Shown in pieces: positions 11,901-23,900 of a stretch of DNA of 60,000 nt. Location of the stretch: the NCBI GenBank assembly GCA_914767715.1, contig OU612066.1:15321001-15381000 (forward strand), written 5' to 3'. A program made the position numbers and the translations under genes. This DNA comes from Membranipora membranacea. Lineage: Eukaryota > Bryozoa > Gymnolaemata > Cheilostomatida > Membraniporidae. Below the pieces are notes generated by a model. That model was not told where the DNA came from, did no database searches, and worked only from the letters and a program-made list of their open reading frames with translations. The stretch's first letter is position 1. Every line of letters starts with the position of its first letter.

Positions 11901-14900
11901 ATGATAACTCCAGATTCACCCTCATTAGTATATGCGCCCGACCAGAAGGCATAGTATGTAGAGTATTTCTCCAAAGTAAGATGGGCTGTCATATTACATG
12001 GCGTCATTAGTACTGTGTGCACTGCAATAAAAAATCAGAACGTTTTAAAGATATTTGCACTGTATAATATCACTCCTTCCAAGAAAATTTTTTGTTTGCA
12101 TTTTGTTTTATTATTTTAATACCTGCGTCTCAGGTAACTCCATTTCCGAATATTTGTATGATTAAATAAACTCAATATAACTTATGTAAATGCATTTATT
12201 TGTGAGCCGATAGACACTCATACACATTACTAATACCAACACATACACATAAAAATTAGATGTACCTGTTTGTACAGTGGAATGCCAAGCATCAGATTCT
12301 TTGCTTCTCATGTTAAATTTTTTAGGATCTTTTATACAAGCAGATTACCTTTTTCTTCACCATGACAAGCAGATTACTTTTGTTTTCATTGTGATTGAAA
12401 TGTCTTTATATTTTCCTTTATTTTCTGGATGGCTGAATTTGAAAAAAATTCTCATCGAATGAAGGTTATGCCAAAAATGTTTAAAAAAAAGAAAAGATAA
12501 TTAAAAAGTAAAACCACTTACACTTGCCGGTGCACATAGAACCATCTTTCTCCTGCTCACAGTAGAACATTAGGTAATGATCAGGGCGCCGGTCTCTGGG
12601 TTCACATGGGTTGTAGATAGTTACTTCAGCATTTAGACCCTCAATTGTTACAGATTGTGTCCACTTGGAAAATTCTAGACCAAAAGAGAAGAGATTGAAA
12701 TATAAAAATGGAGTTATGCTCTCTATTCTTTGAGGGTGCATAATAATATTTATAAATAGAAAAAATATGTTTATGGTGCCAACCAGTTAAACATTCTGTG
12801 TAAAATTTGATGCCGGAACAGCTAGTGAAATATTGATACGGTCTCTAGTATTTTATCTTTCAAAAGAGCTCGACAAGTTACTTTTTGACAACTATTTTTA
12901 GCTGTAAGCTTCCAGAAATCTCAATTGATAAGCAAAGCATAGTTCTTGACAAACCTTGCGACGTTGAGTTGCTGACGCAGTCAACCCATTGTATGTCAGA
13001 GCCCTCACCATCCTTTCCTTTGATACTTAGTCCTACTATAGAGGTACAAGAGTAGTAAGCAGGCTCAAATCGTATACCATGTTCCCCCAGGTCGTTGAGC
13101 TGATGACCGCTAATGCTCTGGATAATAAAACAACAACACTGTTAATAAACATGGGTGAGTTCAGACAGTAAGATGGTAATCATATAATGTAGGAGATAGA
13201 GATATCCCATTCAATGAATGAATAAGTGTGTCAAAGGAGGCCATTGATTTGGTTAAGTGGTGGTAAAGTCATGGTTTCTGTCACATGTGTTTTGTCTAGG
13301 CCTCAAGCCCACCTTAGATTGGTAGTTTGGTTCACCATCGCCGCTACTAGTATACAGACTATAGTTATAGGCCTCAGTGTGGCCCTCTCCTCTCCATTCC
13401 AATACTACTGAATTGCCAGGCTGGAAAGAGGCAAATATCTCACAACTTCTCAGCGGTACAACTAAAAAGATAAGAAACCCATATAACAACGGCCATAATT
13501 ATGCTAAACATGGAATACATCTGAAAGAGAAAAAAATGCTACTATGTCACACAGGAAATATATTGGTCATCTTACAATACAAAAGATACCTTAATTTCTT
13601 AGCAACTTTTTACTGGCTGAAACCTTGATCTACACAGAGGAGAGAACTCCCCATAGACAATTGTTCGAGCCGCCTTTGCGGAGTTGTCCGCACATCATGC
13701 ATGTACTGTTTAATACGCTCAGGAAAACATGATTGCATGGAGACTGTGGGTCACTCCAGATAGTTAGATATACCAGCTATGTGATTTGTCAGCAGATGAT
13801 GACCACCATTGAGATATTTCACACTAGCATATACAGAGTCTTATAGGTGTGCACTTACCACTTTCAGCAGAGGGTATTTTGTAAACAGCAAACTTCTCTC
13901 CAAGACCAGCAGAGTTTGCAGCAATTATACCAAGTTGAGTGAAGTTTGCTCCGATGCATAGAGTGTGTTTGGTTTGTGATCCATCCACCTGGTTAAATAA
14001 ATCCTCACATATATGACGGAATCTCATTGTTACTTGGATCGACATATACAAGATGGGCGGGGCAGTTAATCATCAAATTCAACAATAAACATGAAAAAGT
14101 GGCTCTTATTGCGAGACATAGTGAAGCCGAATACAAATATATATTGTCAATTAGATTCTCATGTCAGCTATGCAGTCAAGTGAATGTTATTCAGTTATCA
14201 TAATATGTTTTTTTCACCTACAGCAGTCAACACATCCTATTCTCCTTAGCATTTAAAATCTTTGGTTCAGGTGCTTAAACCAGAGATTTTAGATATTATC
14301 TATAGTCTCTGCTTTAACTATGTCCTGTTTGCTGTTTGTGGCATTCCAGTAATGACCATCACCAAACCAATGTTATCATGATGTGGCTGATAATGGAATG
14401 CCGCTACCAGACACCCTGGGTAGAATTTGTTTTTTCCTGTCACCACTAGACCAAGTTTGGTCCATTATCCTGCATTCAGAGATGCCCCCCTCCCACTAGT
14501 CACGCCGCAGCGCCGTGACCAGTGGGAGGGATCGGCTGGAATGCATGGCAATTGGATTAAACTTGATCTATGACAACAACGACAGAGCACATGATACACA
14601 TATCCTGTTTACAATATAAGATCTCCAGAGATCATAAAAAATCTATAATCTGTCCATTTTCTCCCATCTCCCAAGTTGAGTAAAACATGTAAACCATTGC
14701 ATGTGTTTTGTACTTTTAGAGAGGGTTAATTAATGCTGATAATATTAGATAAAATGTTGGCGACATTCCGAGGAATTGATGGTCTTAAGAACAAGTCTGA
14801 AAAATCGCGGTCGAATCGTTCTTAATTTTTAGGCAGGAGTACACCCTGGGAACCCAATCAAGCAATGTAGTCAGTGTCAGCGCTCTAACCAGCACAGCCA

Positions 14901-17900
14901 CCTCCTTCTCATGCGGAGACTAAATCACTTACTGTCCAGAAAATAAATGGGGGATCGGTGGTGTGGATGTCAGTGGTTAGCAAGGTTATCACGCTTGTAG
15001 AGACAAACAGATTTCCCACGTATCACGGGAGGAAAAATTCTTCATTTCACTCAGGCTTTGAAGTAGTGAAATTTACGGCTAGCTAAAACTATTTTTTAAC
15101 CTCATTACTTCACAGTTTAAACTCCCAGCTCATGAAAATGGTGCTAGTAGTCTAGCTAAGCTAAACTCTTTCATACATTTCCTCTTCCAGTGTATAAGGT
15201 TGTACTCTACCTGCTTCAAAAACTGCTGAGAAGCTAATATAGCATTATGATCTCCCTGTGACTCCTCATAGTTAGCTAGATTATATATGGAGTATGAGGT
15301 GATAACTCCATTACCTTGATCATGTGCAGAAGAAACAACCTATGAATAAAACAAACATGGTCAGCACACCAAGGTTAGGATATACATATATAATACAACC
15401 ACAATGCACCCCTAACCTGGAATTTCCAGAAAAATAAGCTCAATGTCATATAAGTTACCGTTGAACTGATAACACTGAATCCTAACAAAATGCATTGTGG
15501 GACGTGGGAGACTCAATAACATGCTTCATCAAGTAAACAAACCAGAGTGGCAACATGGATATCATGCACCCATAAAAATATAAATATAGATAAATAAATA
15601 TTCATGTGTTTATGCGTGCAGCTCACAGAGCATTTTATCAGGCTAGACAAATGGAACTGAATCATGCGGTGTATGGTACAAATACCATCAAGGACAGAGT
15701 CCCCGTAGGGAGGTCCAAAACTACATTTTCCTATTGTTATACATTATCGAAAGCTTTAGCTCGAAAGCAGTAATTCCCCAAAGAACAAAATGCACTGCAA
15801 TAAATGTCTGTACGTACATTCCAGAAAATAGTGACTGAACGTTCCCCTTCTGAGCATGTTGATTGGGAGTCAAGGTTAAATGTAAACAGGCTATCATCCA
15901 AACCTGGTGCAACGCTAGGACCTGAAAATAGAACGAAATCAAATTTATTACTATGATGCAGAATAACAAAAATAGTAACTGGTACTGACAGGGATGTTAC
16001 AACCTGGGTACAGGAATTTGAAGGTGCAAGATGTCATCGGAAGTGCGTAATCCTAGACAAGTGAAATTTAGCTTAGTTAGGCTAGTTTGATAATGATTTC
16101 ATGGAAGCTAGCGAACTTTTTCTCTATTTCATACCAGTGCAAAAAAGACGCAAAGGTGCAGCCAGATATTATGAATTATTGAAGAGCGTTGAAGGTCTAT
16201 TGGTGCAGTTAGGCATTTTTGAAACTGTGCTTTTTTCTATAGGGAGTACGTAACAGACTAAACAACCTGCCAAAAATAACTGCTCATATTTTTAAAATCT
16301 CATTTAAGTTTGTTCCTCCGCTACCTTCGAACAAAATTTATGGGCAAAATAATATGTCCTCATGCAGTAATATCTGAGTTATTAGCCCTTCTCATTCCTT
16401 TTTACTTTTCAATTGCATCAAATATCATCTAGCAAAGTTAATTTTTTTTAAAAGTACAACAAAACTTTGAGCAATATCAATACCAAAACAAAAGCCCTTA
16501 CAAAATTTAACCATATATACCATAGAAGAGTAAAGATTTCGGAACGGAAATGTCGGCCTTACATGCAGGCTTAAAATGGTCAGATTTATGGGAAGCTTAC
16601 ATTTACTAAGCCTCATTACCCTATAAAAACTCCCACTTTAGTAGTGAAAATTGGTGCTAGCTGTCATTAAATAACCTCAGACTAGGTGCTAGCTGTCATT
16701 AAATAACCTCAGACTAGACCAGACCGGATGTTTTTAATTGAAAGAGCCCCCTGGATCTGGGTGATTAAGCTGAAACTGTCAGAGTTTTTTTAAATTGCTC
16801 TAGCTTGTCATGGGGTGATAAAGTTGTACTCATAGACTCTATCATATTATTATCATTAATAGAATTATTTATATAATTATTATCATTTTTTTCCTGTTGA
16901 TTTTCCCACCAGTGAAGCTGGTGTGTGTTTGGTATCCGATTAAAACCCCTAACCTGAGATATCCAACTTTGTCAATATTATCATTATTATATCATATCAT
17001 TATCCTTAATATAATTATAATCATTATCTCTGCTGGGCATTCACCGCAAGTACACTGCTGGCGTCTCCTCCTTTGTGGGGGTGGCGGTGATGGTGGTGCT
17101 TCATCATCTGCTGGTGCTGGTACAACTGGCTCCTCAAATTCTCGTTGGGCTAACCATTGTTCAAACCTAGCTGGTCTCTGGGGAGTGGGACTTGCAGAGG
17201 ACTGAGCACTGTGGCTATGTGAATCACTATCACTTGGCACTGTAGGAATGTTCATTTCACCAGGTCTTCCTAGTTCCCATGGAAGCTTTCTCCCATCCTT
17301 TGTTGGTGCAAAGGCATAAGGAGTTGGCCTACAGTTTGCCATTGTATATTGATCATGTTATTGCAGAAGTATAGGAACAGTTTAGAGTAATTTAACAGCA
17401 GCATGCAGAAATAAACTTTTTCAGTATTTTGTTTGGACAGGAGAAGTTTTTCAGTATTACAACTGCGCATGTGCATTAATGTAGAAAGAGAAAAACAATG
17501 AAACAGTCTGCGCATGTGCGAACTGTTGAGGCATACGTTCGTCTCTGCAGCATAGGGCTTGAACTAATTCACCTAGTCTGAGTACCAAAATTGGGAAAAC
17601 AATGGAAACCCATAATTTGGAAATATTTGGGCCTAAATGGAACACTGGTTTTGAGATCTCATAACCTTGAACCCTGGGAGTTGCCTTTCTTGATGGAGGG
17701 CAGCGCCACCACTGCTGTGCTGCAGAGATAGACTATGTCACAAGGCTATCCTGCAAGCAGAATGACAATGAAAAGGCATTCTGCTTGCAGGATAGCCTTG
17801 TGACATAGTATGCCTCAACAGTTCGCACATGCGCAGACTGATGAAAAGGTGCTAAAGCGGATAACAAAAAAGTGGAATTGTGGCGAAAGAGTGTCAAAAA

Positions 17901-20900
17901 AGGAGGCAACTCCACAAAAGAGTGACAAAATAACCCCTTTTGAAGATTGCTCTCTCTTTGCCTCTGGACAGATAAGTCTTATTATTATTGGATTTTTTAA
18001 TACATTGAAGCTTTATTGAAGGGATGCTCACCTGAATTGACCCAGCAGACAGAAACTTTTTGGGTAATTAGCAAAGTTCCGACTGTCCAAAAGTGAACAG
18101 TCGGTTTAAGTCTATGGTTTTACTTGACTTACGTGCTTCAGGAGTTTCTAGCGCTACAGTAGAGTGTTGGCTCCAGACATCAGAATTGACAGTGTTATTC
18201 ATCTGACAGCTGACTCTAAAGTTGTAGTAGTAATAAGGAGAGAGATCAGACAGCTCAAACTCCACAGTGTCATTTCCACTGCTGAATATCTAAAAAAAAG
18301 TTCAAGTTGCAAAAAATTAAAAAAACACGCGAAAAAAGAATAATGCACCCAACTTCAAATAACTTTTTTGATAACATGACAGCATCTACTTGAACAATAT
18401 ACCATTTAATTTAAATTAAATAATCAATTATATAAATCATTCAAATATAATTTTTATGATATCTCTTTCATTATTTCTTTCCCTTCTTTTTCTCGATGGT
18501 TGATTGTAAACCATTCTCATTGAATGAAAGTTATGCCAATGAAGTTGAAAAAAAAGGTACTCTCGATCACCAGTATAATCTTTATTTTTATCACCAGCAT
18601 AATTTACGATAAAAAACAAATCGCCCCCTCCCACTTTTTATGAGTAAAACACCACCCTATGACCTAAATAGACCTAAAATGTGCTGGCGGGTAACATTTC
18701 AATACAGATAGTTCGAACATAAACATATATAATAATATAATTATGTTTATGGGTCTGCGTGCCTTATCATGGTTAGGTGTGGCCATTGAGATCTGCGTCA
18801 ATAGTTTAATTACTACCAGCATGAAAGTAGCGCCTGTGGTTAAATTTAATTAATGAATCAACTTGTGGCTGGTTGGAAAAAAAGTAAATATTATTGTTAA
18901 AAGAAATATGGCTCGATTAAAACCCTGTCAAAACCATATTCACAATTGATAATCTGAAATAATTATAGGCACTATATAATAACATGATACAACAATAACA
19001 TAATATATTAACTATTAACATCTGATACTCGAAAATTCAGGTGCACATCCTTATCCCATAATGTTAACTGATATCTGAAAGAACTTTAATAGCCCCATGT
19101 TTTGATAGATTTGTCTGCAACAGGAATTTAATTTCAGGACACAGTTGCCAAGCACACTGATCACGTGATATACTATTGCATGCATATCTGTGATCGATAG
19201 TGAGTGAATTAATTCACCTAGCATTAGTACCATTACAAGGAGTTTGGTATGACGACCCGAGTTTAATTCTATTAATTTGGGCGGGAATACGTTAGCTTCT
19301 TGTATTGAATTGACTCTAACAATCAGAGATACACATGGTTATAGTGTAGGCTCGACATCAGTGTGGTGGCCAAGTTATGCTGTTTATCAAGTGGCAAAAT
19401 AGGGACTCACTTTAACAGTATTTGTAGCTGTGTCCACAACCCTGTATCTTATCGGGAGATCCGTCATCTCGTCTTTGATCGCCGAGTTCACTCCTGGTCT
19501 GGTCACCGCAAAGCTGGCGCTCCGAGGTGACGAGGCTGACGCTTTTACTTGAGGCTTGTTCAATTTTACTAAAGTATAGACAAAGTGATGTAATATTTAA
19601 AATGCCTATTATTTATTAGAATGTGTCATATCATTGGCAATTTCTCTTCATTGGATGATATCTGATGCCAAGAAAAAAAAATTTCGACATAAAAAAAGGA
19701 AACAGAAACATAGCATTCAAAGTGCCTAGTTTTAGCAGGCATATTTTAATATATGCAATTATGTCTAATAACTTATTTTAATGTGTCAAGTGGAGAAATT
19801 TATCTAACAGAATAAAATATAACTCAATTTTAAAAGTGCCAAACTAGTAGGTAGTTTTACAAGGTTGACATACCTTTGAAAATGACATACATTTCAAGCA
19901 GTCAATGACCTGTTTCGAGATAAATAAAGGTTGTGACATTGACGTTGACTGCTTGAAACACTTCATATATCATTTGAAAGCCCAAACTTACTAATAGTTG
20001 AATCCAGTGTAGTCATCAGTGAGAAGGTCTTATTGAGCAGCGGGCTCATACCGCTTAGTTTTAGGTTATACGTCTCCCCGTAGTACATGTATTTTATACC
20101 ACAGTGTATCGTAGCTAAGCCAGTATTTTCTGAGTACTCTGTGCTCAAGGTTTCACAGGTAATGTTCACACACGGCTTCTGTAGTCTACATTTCTGTACC
20201 GTGCTGAAATGAGATAAATGTTGGGCCAAATATGAATTAATAGTGTATATCGAGTACTACTGTTTTCAGAGTTCCAGATGCGAACGTTGTAATCTTGTAA
20301 TGAATGATATGGAGACAATAAAGCAATTAATGCTTTGAAGATCTGGCTACATTTATATTTATAGCATACTTTAGCAGAGGATAGACATGTATTTTAGGAA
20401 TTCAAGCTTACAACAAACAGGAATCAGTTTCACATTTGTTACGACGCTCCAGGTTATGTAATATCAAACGCCAAACCATGTTAATGTTAGCCTTGTCACT
20501 TTTACATTTTTGGTTTTTGTAACCTTGTCACTTGCAAAAAATGTAGCTGGGTGACAAGGCCAAGTTGATGCCATTAGGATGTACTGTAAGATGTTCTTCA
20601 ATATGACGATTGTGTGTCAGCACTAATGCAGCCTAAAGTGCAGTGTAACAGCATTTTTTTCCGAGTTTCTGGTTTTCAAAAGTTTTATAGATCGCTTATT
20701 TTAGTCAAGCTTGTGACGTGAGTATATTGTAAAGGTTTGACTTCAATGCCTCATAAGACAGCTTCTCGTGGTCAAAGAGGGGCAATTTTGGGCTTGTTTT
20801 GAAGCAGTTTTAATCCAAATCTTAATTTCAGGATTGTGTGTCAGCTATGCCTACACATTGTGTACTGATTTTAGAAATCATGCCATCCAGAACTTACCTA

Positions 20901-23900
20901 GTGGTGTAAGATGCGTGCCATAACATGAGATCTCCCTCGATCATATTGGTGTAGAACGTACAGTTGAACTGATGGAAATTTGAGGATACACAGCTATAGT
21001 CTGTCACTTCAGGTGTATTACCTTCAATATTCAAGTTAGATTGATAGGAATGCAATGATGGTTTGTTGGACAATAGTCAATTTTAGGCTCTAAAACTCAA
21101 AAGTAAATATCTCATGCAATAAAGGCACGGCGGGCATTAGGAGAACTACTAAAAGTATAAACATCTTACCATTGAGAATACTTATCTTCAGATGACATGA
21201 TGGATTTATAATCTGTGGTAAATATCAGCGAGGACTGGCTGCTCTATCAGCTCAAAATATATTTATGTCTTCAAAAATCAACGGATTCTAAAGAAACATA
21301 AACTTGGTAATTGATATCACCTTACCTGGATTGAGCACCCGTATATTTTTGAAGTCACTGTCACACTTATACCTCCCAGAGTCCGAATATGTGACATTAG
21401 TTATTGTTACATTCTGCCAAGGTCCACTCTCAATAAATGTCACTCTACAAATTAACACATGATATTGGAGGTTATCGATCGTGATCAGGATATTGAGATA
21501 CATACACGTGTTAGACACAGCATAGAACTGCAGGTACATTTTGATGAGCATGCTATAAGGGCTAGTCAATATTAGGAAGGCATGACGTCTAAATTCCCTA
21601 GTAGTCTGGAGAAACGAGAAAGTGGTTCTCTGTCCATAGCGGCGCCTGCATGCAAAAATTTATTCTGGGAATAAATTTCTTTGGGAATTGAGTTTATCAA
21701 CAGTTGAATTTGAATTTTAGAGGGGTTTACATATGGCTGGGATATATTGTGCCAATAAAATTTCAGTTCACAATAGAACATGCCTTAAAGGATAGCTGGA
21801 ATCCCGGCAGGCAAGGGTATAGGGTGCCGTTTGAGTGCCATGGGTCCCTGTACCTGTATTCTAGAGGGGACAACCCTCTCCGCAATGACGACATAAGACT
21901 TAGACGCCTTAGATGAATTCATATGTCTCACCTTTTGTCTCCGTCAGCATGTTGCCGAAGTGGAGTCTCTCTTCTGCGGTCGTTATACCAAGCAGGACGG
22001 AACTCAATAGTAGCTGGCCCAGGCAAGGAACCAAAGTCTTTGTTGCAGGTAATTGTAATGTTTGATCCTAAATGTGCGATATAGCCCAAGAATTTCGGAT
22101 ACTTGTATGGCATAACACGAGCTAGCTTTGGCCTGTAGAATATTGCTCCCTGGACAAGAATGGAGGCTGCGTGATTGAGATAGGAGGGGGTTGTTTCAGT
22201 GGCCTCTCCATAAGTAATGGTTGAGGTTTCCCATTCATCTGAAATTAATCACAAAGACCTAATTAGTATTTAAAATTTAGTCCTAAACCTAAAAGTCACT
22301 TCACAGATGATATGTAAATATGTTTGACGAACTGTCAGCAATTATTCAAGGTCAGAAGTGAATAGGGTGTGATAATGTCTTTGTAAGTCAACGAGCTGTA
22401 AATCTATGGATCATTTATCATCACAAGACAGCTTGAGCAACAGAGCCTGCAAGTTGTATGTTTCAAGTCAGCTCTGGCCTTGCACTATCTCTCGATCTTT
22501 TCATAAAAATAAAAGAACATTATTTCTTTACATTCTCCTTATGGACAGCTTTTTATGTACAATATTTAGAGATGGCAAATTATAATGAGTGAGGAACTAT
22601 ACAATACCGTCATATGTGACATTCAAAACAAAGATGTGCCGTGAGTTGCCTCCACATGTATAAACACCACTATCAGTAGGCCAGCTGTCCACTATGGTCG
22701 TGTTGAGCCATCCATCACCCCTTTCTTGGTAAATCCTACAATGATATGTTACGCAATATTTCTGTCCAGCTTATGAGAAGTTGATAAGGTGACAGGAGGT
22801 GAGACTAATCAAAAGAATAGGGCAATGGTAAATCAAATTTTTTAGAACAGCTCTTGGAAAAGCGTATTATTTTGACAGTGGCGTAGGAGATGGCAAACGT
22901 TATTAGTATGAGAGAAATAAAATTAGAAATATTTGACTGACTGATCATAAACTCAAATTGTTTCATGCGTCTGTAGAATGACTCTAGTTTCACTGGAGTA
23001 AAAAACCTAGTCTACCTGATGACTTTCAATGGGTTTTTTTTTTCAGAGTATTCTCCCTTGATCATTTACAGATGAGACCTTACTTTTACAAATATTTATA
23101 TAAGCCATAAAGAAAGCAGATGAGACCTTTGCTGTAAAAATCGTTAGCACTCAATAGAAGAAACACTCACTAGTTAGTTAGATATAATGTGGTACTGTAA
23201 CGATTTTCAGCAATTATACAATACATATGTGCATGACTAAAACATCAGACCCAGACTGGTTGACCTTGTAAGCATTATAATATTTAACAAAAGCAAGTAG
23301 CTTATCTTGTAAAACGATCAGATTTAACCGAACTCCTGTCTTTTGATCAACTCAGAAAATTTCACTTACGCAGACAGCCGATCAAATTTCCAAAATATCC
23401 TGGATATACATGGTATTTGAGTCTAAAACCCTCGATGCTTGCTATCGGATACAGATTTTACTCATTGAAACTTGCTAACATACGCAGAGAATTTTACACT
23501 GACAGAATAATAGCCCCATACCCTGTCTTTGATCTTATAGTGCTCTAAGTTTTAATTTAAGTCATTTAACCTTCAAGGAAAGGCAAAATGAAGCAAAATA
23601 TTGAATAAAAGCAATGTTTTGCTTACTATGCCACAGGATTTAATGGAGATGTCTTAACATTTTATTTCCGATTTTCTGAAGCAATGTCGGAGAACACCCA
23701 GACTGTGAATATGCATTCACTTGCGGATTAATTTTCTTTTTTTTGCATTGGGTATGTCAAGGAAGTTTGGCACAGTCATATTTCCCCAATAATAAATCAT
23801 GTTGAGCTTACACAGTTATAAAACTGAAGCACTTTTGTGGACTGAGGAATTCTATGACATAAAAAACGTGATGATAAATTGAGCAGTAGCAGGAAAAAAT

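Larger units (their letters stand above)
13989..15210. other. Receptor intron between exons 12 and 11
   Basis: Contains a GACCAAGTTTGGTCC-type hairpin repeat (14448-14572) and a tRNA-like repeat (14828-14905). No coding sequence seen. Confidence 0.6.
15922..18132. other. Receptor intron between exons 10 and 9
   Basis: Holds the 32-bp duplication, an ATT-rich patch (16850-17030), the CxCGxC ORF and the nested inverted repeats. It looks like an insertion hot spot within the gene. Confidence 0.6.
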
